Shown here: positions 1 through 10,703 of the stretch, piece by piece
Layout of the letters: each line of letters starts with the position of its first letter
How positions within the stretch are numbered: position 1 is the stretch's first letter
Assembly: GCA_018350325.1 (NCBI GenBank)
Contig: JAEVLN010000017.1
Span: 2,036,803 to 2,100,802 of the forward strand
From: Globodera rostochiensis
Taxonomy: Eukaryota; Nematoda; Chromadorea; Rhabditida; Heteroderidae
DNA: 64,000 bases
Direction: 5' to 3'
Position numbers and translations under genes: made by a program
The notes under the pieces: model-generated
The model's input: the letters and a program-made list of their open reading frames with translations, nothing else
Told to the model about the DNA's origin: nothing
Databases searched by the model: none

Positions 1-191
1 ACCCCGACGCCGAAGTTGCGACTCATCCAATGTGTTTAATGAAATGGCATTAGCCATTATGTTTTGTCTAAAACACTGAAAATTAGTCAACAATTCATAT
101 TAAAAGTCGCCGGTCCAGCTTTTACACAAAAATCTCCCGATTTTGCTTCAACTTTTGTGTTAGTAGCAAAAAATCAAAACGATAAGAGAAG

Positions 192-225
192 CAAAATTAA
201 TAATTGTTGGGCCAATTTTCTTAAC
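192..225. repeat. Short dispersed repeat shared with the 61.6 kb region
   Basis: The segment around GGGCCAATTTTCTTAAC is nearly identical to 61611-61645, which lies inside the hAT-like element at the far end of the window. The rest of 1-700 shows no recognisable gene. Short open frames at 64-264 and 261-470 have no splice context or protein motif, so I do not call them. Confidence 0.5.
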
Positions 226-734
226 GATTTCCATCAAAAATCGAGATTTCTAATAATTTTGTGAAGTTCAATATTTTTGTAAATTACACACAATTTTCTG
301 ATCCGGAACAATTTTCTCAAATCAATTTACCGGACAGACACATTAATGTGTCAACTCAGCAGACAAAATTTAGGCGAAACGCCAAAATCTACACTCTTCA
401 AATTAGATGCGGGAATGGGAGGGGACAGTTGAGTCTGGAATTTTTGAAAAAGTCTTTTCAAAGTCGATAAAAAGGTGTTTCAAGGTGTATTTTGGGGCGT
501 AGAAGCCGAATCTGACCTCCGTTCCGTCCAAGTTAGAACCCCGGACCTGAATTCGAAAAATTTATGGAAAATATAACTGATCTGAGAAAAATTTTGGCGG
601 ATGAGATCTAGAAAGAATTGCTGTTTCTACAATACATCAAAATTTACCACTATATGGATTTAAATGCGACATATGATGTGATTTATTTGGCCATAGTAGG
701 GTTGCACGGAATTGGGTGGGGCCAGCTCTGAAAA

Positions 735-985
735 TTAAAAAAAAAAGCTTCAGTTTCGAGTTTGCAAAATTTCGGGTATTTTGCGGTTTCGAGTTTTGGG
801 TTCGGGAAAAATTTTTGTTTCGTTTCGAGTTTCGGCTTCGGGTGTGAGCCGAGTTTCGCCCAGCTCTGACCTGTACATGGCAGCGATTGGACGGGTTACG
901 CGAAACCCGAGACGACCCGGTCTTTTTCTCAACCCGCCCCATCCCTGGTACATGGCCACGCTGGACGAGAAGTCGGAGGAGTTCC
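735..985. repeat. Degenerate TTCGGGTTTCGAG-type repeat block
   Basis: The stretch repeats variants of TTTCGAG and TTCGGG, and contains two similar segments (TACATGGCAGCGATTGGACG near 876 and TACATGGCCACGCTGGACGA near 950). CCAGCTCTGA occurs at both sides of the first half (about 722 and 861) in direct orientation. This resembles the internal sequence of small non-autonomous transposons, but I could not pair terminal inverted repeats. From 1000 to 1735 the sequence is A+T rich with no gene that I can see. Confidence 0.35.
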
Positions 986-1737
986 AAAATGCTTTTAATA
1001 CTTAATTTTACACGCAACTCTTAACTTTCAAAGCCTTTTAAGGGTTTTTTAAGAGAGCAAGTTTTTTATGAATTGGAGGTTTGTTGCTCAGTTCTCCTCC
1101 ACAAAGCCGCTCAAAATAGGCATTATTTATAGGCACTAAAGTCCAAAAGTGCCAAAATAGCATTATTTATAGGAACTAAAAATCGTTGTAAAACAAAAAT
1201 TGTTCGGAATAAATGTTATTTTTGAGCTTCTCTCTTCAAAGCCTATGCGCAAAAAAAAGGTTTTTGCCTAAAATCCGGTCTCTATATAACCAATTCGTAA
1301 CAACAAAACAAAAAAAAATGAAAATCCGACTCTATTTATCGTTGTGATTGCTGCAAAATAAACAAAATTAAAATTTATCATTAACAATTGGAGAAATTGG
1401 ATGGACTTTAATTGTTAAATGATTATTTCGTACATTAACAAATTTATTCTTCAATTGGCCTATCCATTGGAATTTTTTGGAAATGATTTCGCGTATCTTT
1501 GTGGACGCCCACAATAACAGCCTTAAAATTAAATATATTTTTAATTTTTTTTAAATTTCGAATCGAATTTAAACAAGAATTTAAAAAAAAATGGATTTTG
1601 GCATAAATAATTGGATTATAACTGGGCTCTAGAAGCTCCAACCAAAGTTAAAAACACTATTTATGATATTTATACGCTGTTCCGAGTGCGCAAAAAAAAT
1701 ATGGATTTCCATATAATTTGTGGACTTATTCATTAAT

Positions 1738-1946
1738 GTAAAGTTAGGCCTAATCCAAATTTAATTTATCAATTAAAAGTGCAACAATTGGTAAAACAAG
1801 TGCCTCCTTATTCACTGCTCTACCGGCTGCTTAGAAAACTCCTTTTTGCTAATTTTGACGTCCCCGTCGGCGTCAACTTTTTTGGCTTCAGACAGTACGC
1901 CATGCTTTGCCTCATTAAAAGTCGGTCAGTGTCCATTTGGAAAATT
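1738..1946 (-). pseudogene. Truncated copy of the 3' end of the EF-hand gene
   Basis: This segment matches, in the same orientation, the 3' untranslated region and the last coding part of the EF-hand gene at 4731-5318. The match begins at the TAAAGTTA-GGCCTAATCC block and continues through the codons for the last EF-hand (DADGDG region). It carries substitutions and a short internal deletion just upstream of that loop. The match stops near 1946 and no upstream exons follow on the minus strand, so only the C-terminal tail was duplicated. It is a dead fragment: the corresponding frame has changed at the stop region and lacks the first two calcium loops. Confidence 0.75.
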
Positions 1947-2209
1947 AAAAGTCTGGGGAATTGAAAGAATATTAAATATTAAAATTTTTTTTTTGCTACG
2001 TTTTAAATTCCGTATTTAAATCGTTTGAGGCACAAAAATATTGCACTTTATCATATGCCATCAACCAGTCTCGAACAAAGCTTTCGAGCGCCGTTCGACA
2101 TGTGTGGACACATAGTTTATGAAAAATGTCTGATCACTTTTCTTCAAAATGTGAACAAATTCAATGTTGGCAAAGGCGGGCTCTCGATTAAACGGGGAAA
2201 GGGCCTTAA

Positions 2210-2330
2210 TTTTTCGGTTTTTTTTTGCTCAAAATCAAACAAATTTTCTGAGATTTCCGCCTTTTTGCTTAAAATCAAAAAAACAACTGAAATTCCGGCT
2301 TTTTGCTCAAAATCGACCAAAATTGGATTC
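2210..2330. repeat. Three-copy short tandem repeat (TTTTTGCTCAAAATC)
   Basis: Three imperfect copies of a unit of about 45-50 bases containing TTTTTGCT(C/T)AAAATC lie in tandem. The open frames over this block on both strands follow from the repeat and are not supported as genes. Confidence 0.5.
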
Positions 2331-2833
2331 CGAGAGTCCGGTCCGGCATCGAATTCCGAAACTGCAAAAAACCTTACAAACTCGCAAACAAAATTGGGCG
2401 CATATTCTCGTCTAATTAAATTTTCTGTTTGAAATTCCATGCAAATTTTATTCGTCTTTAATTTTTTCTCTATTTGTGCTCACTCGGACCCTTCCAATCG
2501 GCCTATTTCTCGCTCAATTGGACAACACATCAAAAGCCAAATTGTTTTTGCCAAGGCGTCGCGACACCAAACGCTCCCCCGTCAAATTGCTCTTCAATTC
2601 AAATGTCACAATGCCATCAGAAGACCGAGTCCACAGATATATAATGAAATTGACAAAAAACGACTAAATTAACAAATGCCTGAAATAGAATAATGGAATT
2701 TAACACCGGAAATGCAGTAAAACGAACACCATTTTCAGTCCCTCCATTTTGTTCAAATAAAAAATAAGATCGCAATTTCGGAACTCCTTCCCCGCGGGGC
2801 GTGTGCAACCATTTGGTCAAAGCTTGGCCATAA

Positions 2834-3253
2834 GAAGCGCCGGCACTGTCGTCGGTCGGGAACTCGAGAAAACGTGCAAAAGATTGGTCTCGGAGTTTTG
2901 GGCAATCGCGAAGAACGGTCGAGAGAATTGGTGCAGACGGCCGAAACTGGAAGATTCAAATCCGATCACGTTTTCAGGAAGCGATTTTTGTGGAATTTCA
3001 GCCCAATGATCAAAATTTATTGCCATTGCCAACGAATTTGAAAATTTGTGCGCTATTTGCGTCAACTGCGCGACGAATTTCCAACCGACCCACCGATCAT
3101 TTCTTTGATTTGAAAAGCGCGTCCATTAAAAGGTCAAATCGATCGCTGATTAGCGCGAATTTCAGTCCGAGCACAAAAGGCCCACAAAATGCAAAAACTG
3201 AACAAAACATCGTCACACAGAAACTCAAAAACCGGATCGTCCGTTATTCTTAG
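2834..3253 (+). CDS. Possible coding block, unidentified
   Basis: One plus-strand frame stays open for about 140 codons, from just after a TAA near 2831 to the TAG at 3251-3253, through a locally GC-richer patch. It has no ATG at its start, so it would have to be an internal or 3' exon. The composition is mixed and soluble-looking (for example GADGRNWKIQIRSRFQEAIF). The opposite strand is also open for about 80 codons over 2817-3065, so strand and coding status are both uncertain. No domain is recognised. Confidence 0.25.
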   Translation, partial: EAPALSSVGNSRKRAKDWSRSFGQSRRTVERIGADGRNWKIQIRSRFQEAIFVEFQPNDQNLLPLPTNLKICALFASTARRISNRPTDHFFDLKSASIKRSNRSLISANFSPSTKGPQNAKTEQNIVTQKLKNRIVRYS

Positions 3254-3529
3254 TGAAGAGTCGAACAGTATATAATTTGTCTTAATTTAATATTTTAAAA
3301 GCTCCTTTTCATTGACGAAACGTTTATTGAGGAATATTGAAAAGCAAATTCTTTTATTGACGAAAAGCCAATATAAAATTAATTATTTGGTATTTCTATC
3401 TTATCAGGGAATGGCGCCAAAACGAATGAATTATAATACCATTCGCCTCCGCTCATCGAGCTATTACGAATCCGCAAAAAATTCTTGCCGAAAAAAATTA
3501 TGAAGAAAGTTATGGCTCCTCAAAGTTGG

Positions 3530-3720
3530 CCAAAAACCATAGGGGGGACCCTTTTGGTCAACATTTTTGGAAAAATTTTTTATTCTAAAAATGGTCTGAA
3601 ATATGTTATTTGATACGCTGATTACGAATTCGTCAATAGAAAATAAAAATTGAGAATTTAAAAGAGTTTTTGAACCGGTTTAAATTAAGGAAAAAGCCAC
3701 TTTTAAGTAACAAAAGTCGG
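3530..3720. repeat. Dispersed repeat paired with 28340-28530
   Basis: The segment with GGGGGGACC, TTTTGGTCAACATTTTTG, ATATGTTATTT and ACGAATTCGTCAATA is also found at 28340-28530 in the same orientation. Both copies lie beside related hAT-like sequence, but in opposite order: here the repeat comes before the element, and at 28 kb it comes after. Confidence 0.7.
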
Positions 3721-3730
3721 ATATAATAAT

Positions 3731-4349
3731 TAGGGCTGCAAAAAATATGCAAATGCATATTTTTTTCCTGAACTGGTAACGGTCTGAAACGCACGAAAAA
3801 CGTGTTTTTGGCTTGGGTTGAAGCTTCTAGAACGCATTTCCATGTGCATATTTTGCATATTTTTGCATATTTCGCGATTTATGTGCATATTTGCATATTT
3901 GTGCATATTTCGTTATTTATATGCATATTTTATTAATTTTATGTGCATATTTTGGCAATTGCAAAAAATTAGTGATCTTGGCAAGAAAAATTTGATTTAT
4001 TTCATTTTTCTCAAGAAATTTTTTGAAAAAAGCGCAAAATCATCACAAAAGTTCAAAAAAGTCGTCAAAAATGCCAAAATAGTCAAAAAAGTTCAAAAAA
4101 GTCGTCAAAAATGCCAAAATGGTCACAAGGTTCAAAAAAGTCGCCAAAACACTTGAAAATTTGGAAATGCATCTCATCAGCAATTTTAACAAATGTTGAA
4201 TGACTTTGAAGAATTTTGGGGAAATTTTATATTGAATTTAGACAAATTTATGTGCATTTTTTTCCATTTTATATGCATATTTTGCAATTTTTGGTGCATA
4301 TTTTATGCGCATATTTCAAGATTTTATGTTCATATTTTTTGCAGCCCTA
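3731..4349. mobile_element. Non-autonomous hAT-like element (MITE), 619 bp, with 8-bp target duplication
   Basis: The element begins TAGGGCTGCAAAAAATATG and ends with the exact reverse complement, giving a 19-bp perfect terminal inverted repeat. It is flanked on both sides by ATAATAAT (3723-3730 and 4350-4357), an 8-bp direct duplication. That duplication size is the signature of hAT-superfamily insertion. The interior is A+T rich, has many copies of TGCATATTT, and encodes no transposase, so it would have moved in trans. A related but truncated copy lies at 28003-28160. Confidence 0.85.
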
Positions 4350-4620
4350 ATAATAATGAAAGGCCGTGTAACGGCCCGCCAACAGCGAGCATGCGATGGC
4401 GGAGCAAGTAATGGGGCGAGACGGAGGGCGGAGGAAGAATTGCCCAGAGCATTCGTGAGAATCAAAAATCCTTTTTGCCAAATATTTGGAAACTCTCATA
4501 CGATAAATAAGAGCTCCCATCGAAAATTTTCTGCAAAAAAGTACATCAACGACGAAAAATTGTATTGCTTCAGAGCTAAAGGACATGTAAGCTCCACATT
4601 TTTGGCATACTGCCAATTTT
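4350..4620. other. Unassigned spacer with small GC-rich patch
   Basis: After the transposon comes a GC-richer patch (4365-4450) with a small hairpin, GGCCGT-GTA-ACGGCC. I found no gene. From about 4620 the sequence is the 3' untranslated region of the EF-hand gene, which is duplicated at 1738. Confidence 0.4.
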
Positions 4621-4730
4621 TAAAGTTCATTTATGTAAAGTTAAGCCTAATCCAAACTTTAATTTTCAAGCATTTATCAATTGAAAGTGCAACAATTTGT
4701 TAAACAAATCCCTTATTTTATTGTGTCACA

Positions 4731-5318
4731 CTACTCCACCGACTTGTTAGAAAACTCCTTTTTGCTGATTTTGCCGTCCCCGTCGGCGTCAACTTTTTTG
4801 GCTTCAGACATTACGCCATGCTTTGCCTCATCAAAGGTCAGCCGTCCATCTTGGTCAGTGTCCATTTGGTCAAATTCCTTTTTGGACAGCTTGAAAAAGC
4901 GGCGCTCCGTGGCCGCCTTCTCAACGTCCGCAATGGAAAGTCCATCTTTTTTCGCACTGAACAGCTCCACGACCTTTTGAGCACTCAAAACATTCGCCCA
5001 AAATTGTTGGAACTCTTCAAGGCTCACATTGCCGTCATTGTCAGTGTCCAGTAACTTAATTTTTAGATAATTTTAAATATTTTTATTTTAAGAAAAACTA
5101 ACTTCAAATGATTTTGCTTCAGCAGTCAATGTTGAGTTGTCAACCAAGTCGACGTTTAAACGTTTGCCGAAAGGAACCTTATTTAAGTCAATGCATTTTG
5201 GCCAATTATAGCAGTAATCACAGGAAAAACAGGCAAAACCGCAGTTATATCCGCAACAATGTGCTTCTTGCAGATCAAGGTCCTCGAAACAGTAAAAACC
5301 GTTGAAGAGTGGCAAAAC
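4731..5318 (-). CDS. EF-hand calcium-binding protein with Cys-rich N-terminal part (5' incomplete)
   Basis: There are two minus-strand exons: 5318-5103 and 5054-4731. They join in phase 0 across a 48-bp intron with donor GTTAGT and acceptor TTAAG. The join creates the first EF-hand (FELLDTDNDGNVSLEEF); a second (DTDQDGRLTFDEA) and third (DADGDGKISKKEF) follow in exon 2, each with Asp or Asn at loop positions 1, 3 and 5 and Glu at position 12 or nearby. The visible protein is 179 residues. Before the EF-hands is a segment with eight cysteines, including CCGYNC, CFSCDYC and a later PKC. Exon 1 has no ATG (the frame is open to a plausible acceptor, TTGGAAG), so at least one 5' exon, possibly encoding a signal peptide, lies upstream and was not found. 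EF-hand proteins bind calcium; a secretory location would fit the cysteines but is inference. Confidence 0.8.
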
Positions 5319-7226
5319 CTTCCAATTTTTGAATTTAAAATTTTAAATGATTTAATCTAATTAAACTTTTCCAATGAATGTGATGCAGCAAATGAAAAGC
5401 AATGGATATTTAGGGACGAACATCGAATTAAAAAAAAAGGACAATTTTTTTTAACTTGAAAATTATTTGAACCAAAAAATTTGATAGGATAGCAAATGAC
5501 AAAAAAATTTAGAAAAGTTGATAAATAAAGTGGAAACGCGGTGTTGAATTAATTTCTTAAAAGCAAATGTTTTTTAAAATCAAATAATGAAAAAAATTAA
5601 TTCCATAACATTCAGTTTATTTTTATTTGCTAAACTTGTCAAAATATCAACTATTTTTCTCATGTTATGGAATTTTATAAAAAAGTTAAAATAATAAAAA
5701 AATAGATATTTATCCGTGCATTTTGCATCTAAAACCCCCCAAAATATGTTTTGGCAAAGAAGAGTTGCTTTAATTCTGAATTTTACGGGAAAAATGCTAT
5801 TTTTTTGCTTTTTTCATAAAACAAAAAAATCCATCATTATTTGGTTGACCAAACGACCTCTTAATTTTGGCTTGTGTTTTGTAGCGACAGAACTTTTTGA
5901 CAGTTGCATATTTAGATTAATTGATAAAATTATTTTGCCATTTATATTTTGTAAATAAAAATTCAATTTAAGAAGAAAATTTATTTTAGCATAATATTTG
6001 CTAGAAGGGAATGAAAATAGATTACCTGTTGTGTGCCTGCCATAAGGCTAAACACAAAAAACCAAAAAGGCGCAAAAATATAAAAATGATCGATTTTTGT
6101 CTAATTTTTATAATTTTCCGACGAAAGTATATTTTTTCAAAATTTTTGCTTTACCAAATTCATTTTAATAAGAATTTCCACAAAAGCTTAAAAAATCGTT
6201 AGAATTTTGTGGCTTTGACTAATTAAAACAAATTTAATCATTTTATGAATTTACTTTAACAAAATTCCCAACAAAATAAAACACCTGTCCAACAAAAGAA
6301 GAACAGCTGTTCATTTTTAACATTGCTTAATATGTCGTTGTGTGTGGTAAAATATAATGGAGCATTCTGCTCGACATTTTTACATAATAAATTTTACATC
6401 ATTCAACAGTAACCCGATTTGTGTCTCTTCCCTAATTATCTTTAGATGATTCTTACAAATTAGTCTATTTAATTGCTTTTTAAAAACTGAAAATTGCGAC
6501 GGGCTGTTTGGTGAATTTTTCCTGGGATTTTTTGCGAAAAAGAAAGGTTTATTAATACCAAAATGGCTTTTCAATTACCTAATAATGCCAAAATTGTCAT
6601 TTTTTTGGTTTTTGATATTAATATATAATATTATTTATAATTGGTGTCAACAGCTAATGACAACACTCGTGCATTTATGTTTTTAATTTAATTTTAAATA
6701 TTATTATATTAATGCGGGAATTGGCCAAAAATTAAATAAATGTTGGTGAAAGGCTAAACATGGTAAATCAAATATTAATATTTGAGTGATAGCGAATAAT
6801 ACCAATTTGTTCCAAATTGTTATTTATGAACATAATTGAATTTTATTTATTCATTTGAAGCATAGGCAATTAATTTTCCAAAATTATTATATTACAAGCG
6901 AAAATGAAAACCAAATAGTATACTGTTAAGTTTTATTAGAAAATAGAATAAACTGTAAACAAATGCATAAGAAAACATTTTTATTATTTTATTCCCGATC
7001 CAAAATTTTGGAATTATTTTGGGGTTTTCGGTTCTGATCAGTCCCGATCACCGCGGCCCCGGTTTTCTCAATCGCGGTATCAATCCCAGTTCCGGTCAAT
7101 CGCGTTCCTGATCCCGTTCAGTCGCGGTCTCGACTCCATTAGCCTAAAATCCCGGTTACCGCTTAACTCTACATAAAATCAATCTTAAATAATTTAAATG
7201 ATTTTTATTTATGTTTAGTTTGTAAA
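5319..7226. other. A+T-rich intergenic DNA with a GC-rich patch at 7010-7165
   Basis: Apart from the missing 5' exon(s) of the EF-hand gene, which should lie here, I see no coding signal. The patch 7010-7165 repeats CCCGATC, CGCGGT and TCCCGGTT-like words, and resembles the degenerate CCCG-rich patch at 18140-18265. Both are probably remnants of dispersed elements. Confidence 0.4.
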
Positions 7227-9061
7227 ATGATTGAATCAAAGTTTGAAAATGTTTCTTCCACTAATGTAATTGTTGGCAGTGAAATTATTTATGTTCCATT
7301 TGGCATTTCAATATTTGGTTTGCTCGGCAATTTTACAGCTTTTTTAACAATTATTCTCTCCGATCTTAAAAAGGTATTTTTTATTTAAATCAATCGTTTT
7401 AAATTTACTTTAAAATATTTTTATTCGTTATCAGAGGTATCATTTTATTTAACTATAATTTATTAAATAAAGTTTTGTTTTTAACAAAGAATTACGTCAA
7501 CCTTTATTTGTTGCTTTTGCTGGGTTCCGACTCAATTTTACTCGCCAACATTTTTTTACAACCGTTGTTTCGCTTTGATGTGATCAGTTTTTGGACTTGC
7601 ACAATGTCGGAATATTTGTTCAATACGCCCGCTTATGTGAGCAGTTTTGCGATGATTTCTTTGACGGCTGAACGATTTTTCTCCATTATTTTTCCTCTCC
7701 GACATTTAAAGGTCTGTTTTTTTTGCATTTTTATTTTTGAAAAGATATTCTATGCTCTTTTACCAATTAATTGCTTTTTCTTTAGTGAAATAAATTCATT
7801 AAAAGATCTGATCAAATATTTAAATTATACATAAAAGAGAATTTAACTCACATATAACTAGGGCTTCCCGGAGTTTAAAGCGACTTTTTAGTCAAATAAA
7901 TCAATATTTTGGCTGAGAATAAACCCTTTTTGCAATTTTTACGTTTTTAAACAAGGCTTTTTCCAATTAAAAAAAAATATATATTTAAAATCAATTTTTG
8001 TTTGATAAAATTTATTTCGAACACTTTATGGTGTTCTTGGCCCATATTTTGGTTGTTTTTAGCTCAATATTTTGGAATTTTTGGTGTTTTGGGTTTATAT
8101 TTGTCCATATTCGCGATTTTTCTTCGATATAAATCCTAACTTTAACTATAAACAAATATTTATAAGTATTCCAACTCTGGACGATGGAAAATAATATTGG
8201 CCTGGTTGATACCTACAATTTTGCTTAATGCCAATGTGTTATTTGCACTTAAAAATACGCAGAATGACACTTACTCAATAATTGTCCAAGCATCGTTTGA
8301 TGACAATGTGAAATGCGTTTATAATTATGAAAAGTCATCGGCATACGTAAAATACTTTGTCATAAATTACAATCTTAATTATTTATTTAATCTTTAAATT
8401 TTAATTGTTTCGCAAAAATTCCGAACCTTTATTCTCTGTATTAAATTTTATCCAATAACGCACTTTTGTCCTTTCTAGATTTTATTTTACTTGCCTCGAC
8501 TGTTCTTCACATTCATTTTACCAGTGGCAATTATTGTAATTGCCAATGTGGCTATTATTTTTAAGGTTCGCTCCCTCAACATTATACACGGTTAATATAA
8601 TAAACAATTATTTTTATATTATTACATTTTTTTTATTGAAAAATATAATTTTAAGAAATTGATTTTAAAGGTTCCTCCACAGGATCAGCCGATGTTAAAT
8701 GCAACAACATTGTGCTTTTTGTGATCCCGATAGTTTTCATCACATTGAATTTGCCGTTCAATTTGCGCAGTCTTCTGAAATTTGTGTTGACTTCCGTCAC
8801 AAATGACACAATTTATCAGAAATATTACACATTTTATTCCATCTCATTTTTTCTTTATTGCTTTAATTTTTCAACAAATTTTATCATTTACGCATTAGCC
8901 AGGTGATGTTTTGCACAATATGTGTTATATTAAATATTTAAAAATTGTATTAAAAACTTTTTGGGTTGAAATTCATTAAAAGTTACGCAATTTTTACTTT
9001 TAGTTCCATGTTCCGCAAGGCCTTGGTTCAAGTATGGTACGCCCCAATAAAAAGGCGATAA
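7227..9061 (+). CDS. Class A (rhodopsin-like) GPCR, peptide-receptor type
   Basis: Six exons join with consistent phases: 7227-7373, 7490-7711, 8167-8346, 8479-8590, 8683-8902 and 9004-9061, giving 312 residues ending WYAPIKRR-stop. TM1 carries GLLGNFTAF. TM2 starts NLYLLLLLGSDS (N and D conserved). TM3 ends in ERF in place of DRY. A Cys before TM3 (FWTC) and one in extracellular loop 2 (VKC) can form the usual disulfide. TM4 has the conserved Trp, TM5 and TM6 carry prolines, and TM7 has NFSTNFIIY, a variant of NPxxY. The N-terminus has an N-glycosylation site (NVSS). The pattern resembles FMRFamide- or neuropeptide-like receptors of nematodes; the ligand cannot be told. Intron 2 (455 bp) holds repeat sequence. 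The exon 2 acceptor (AACAAAG) is the least certain junction. Confidence 0.82.
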
Positions 9062-9196
9062 GAAATTTAACGGATCGAATTTTTGCGAAATTCTGGTACG
9101 AGATCAGCTGCAAATCAGAGAAGAAATCGATGTAACAAATACAAAAATTTTATTTAAAAACATAAAATCGAAGAAAACATTTTCACTCTTTAGATT

Positions 9197-9345
9197 ACAG
9201 TACCCCCCCCCCTAATAAGCGGCTGTCTTAATTACGTTATTGAATAAAAAAGCAAATGATTAAGCTTAAAATTGCCCCTTCATGTAATCAACTGATCCAT
9301 CTAGTTCGTTTAAATAATCTTTCTAGACTTAACAGGCCCATTCAT
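9197..9345. repeat. Copy 1 of a duplicated segment downstream of the GPCR
   Basis: This segment has a poly-C run, then GTTATTGAATA, AAGCAAATGAT(T/G)AAGC, CAGGCCC(A/G)TTCATGGC and ACATCCCCAAGCCCAC. The same series recurs at 10350-10575. With the exon copy at 10015 it defines one tandem duplication with an offset of about 1.2-1.3 kb. Confidence 0.75.
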
Positions 9346-9850
9346 GGCAACATCCCCAAGCCCACGCCCCAAAAGCAACATTCACGGAACGAACATTCCA
9401 AGCCCAACACCCTAATCCACAAAAACCCAACTTTCCTGGAAGAAACATCCCAACCACAACATGCCCAAAACGAACATCCCGAAACCCATACACTCTAAAC
9501 CCCAACATGCCCAAAACAAACATCCCCAAACCCAAACACCCCAAACCCAAATGCCCGAAACCAACATACCCAAACCCAAACACCCCAAACCCTAATACCT
9601 ATGCCCGGAACGAACATGCCCAAACCCAAACACCCCAAACCGACATTCCCGAAACGAACATTCCCAAACACCCCAAATGCCCGAAACCAACATACCCAAA
9701 CCCAAACCCATACACTCTAAACCCCAAATGCCCGGAACGAACATGCCCAAACCCAAACACCCCAAACCGACATTCCCGGAACGAACATTCCCAAACACCC
9801 CAAATGCCCGGAACGAACATCTTCAAGCCCAAACACCCCAAAGCCCAATA
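9346..9850. repeat. C-rich minisatellite (CCCAAACACCCCAAACC family)
   Basis: About 500 bp is built from imperfect units of 17-30 bases of the type CCCAAACCCAAACACCCC, AACGAACATTCCC and GCCCGGAACGAACATGCCC, with larger units (for example 9625-9690 and 9750-9815) repeated. Stops are rare on both strands, so long proline-, lysine- and asparagine-rich frames appear (PKPKHPKP on plus, glycine-rich on minus). No splice or start context supports translation. Related sequence at 10550-10680 leads into the secreted-protein gene. Confidence 0.8.
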
Positions 9851-10014
9851 TCGTCCCAGATCATCTTGTACATATTGCTCGCCTTCGGCATTTTATTCCC
9901 TCCAGCAGTTTTGTTCGCCTCATTACCCTGGGCCAATTGCAACCGGTAATTGTTGTTTTGAAACAAAAGCCTTGGCTTTGATTTTTTAAATATTTTTTTG
10001 TATTTACCGAAAAG

Positions 10015-10238
10015 CACATTGAATTTGCCGTTCAATTTGCGCAGTCTTCTGAAATTTGTGTTGACTTCCGTCACAAATGACACAATTTCTCAGAAATATT
10101 ACACATTTTATTCCATCTCATTTTTTCTTTATTGCTTTAATTTCTCAACAAATTTTATCATTTACGCATTAGCCAGGTGATGTTTTGCACAATATGAGTT
10201 ATTTTAAATATTTATAAATTTTATTAAAAACTTTTTAA
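10015..10238 (+). pseudogene. Duplicated GPCR TM6-TM7 exon without the rest of the gene
   Basis: This repeats 8740-8965 almost base for base: most of exon 5 of the upstream GPCR (LNLPFNLRSLLKF through NFIIYALA), its GTGATG donor and about 60 bases of intron. The reading frame is intact, but the exon start, exons 1-4 and the terminal exon are absent, so no receptor can be made. The segment between its end and 10350 is unrelated GC-richer DNA. Confidence 0.85.
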
Positions 10239-10349
10239 TTTTTGAATTTAATGTTTATGAGTTTTTAATAAGGCGCTTCGTTGTCGGCGGAGAATAGACG
10301 GACGCGCAATGCTCGGCCCGGCACACAATGCAATGAAAAGCAAAAAATA

Positions 10350-10690
10350 CCCCCCCCCCCCCTAAGAATCGATTTTTTCCATGGCCCACCGAATATTTCA
10401 GCTAAGCGCCTGCATAATTGCGTTATTGAATAGAAAATAAAAAAGCAAATGATGAAGCTTAAAATTGCTCTAAATTCATATAATCGACAGATCCATCTTG
10501 TTCATTTTCAACTAAACAATCTTTCTGACTTAACAGGCCCGTTCATGGCAACATCCCCAAGCCCACACCCCAAAACCCAACACTCCCAAAACGAACATCC
10601 CAAACTCAACATCTCAAAACCAGCATTTCCGAAACCCAACAACCCAAAACCAACACCAAAACCTAATATTCCCAAATTAGGATTATCCCC
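10350..10690. repeat. Copy 2 of the duplicated segment plus proline-rich repeat
   Basis: This matches 9197-9400 and then runs into PKPN-type repeat sequence. The frame from 10449 stays open into the signal peptide of the next gene. I prefer the ATG at 10704 for that gene because it starts a standard signal peptide, whereas the upstream part is clearly repeat. Confidence 0.7.
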
Positions 10691-10703
10691 ATTTTTAGTA
10701 CCA

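Noticed and set aside
637..1017. Overlapping frames on both strands around 640-1017
   Set aside because: The block is repeat-like, both strands are open, and there is no motif or splice support.
1779..1964. Plus-strand frame over 1779-1964 and its relative at 4681-4980
   Set aside because: They are antisense shadows of the EF-hand gene and its 3' copy.
9329..9989. Proline-rich (PKPKHPKP) and glycine-rich frames
   Set aside because: They are compositional frames over the C-rich minisatellite; both strands are open and no gene structure fits.
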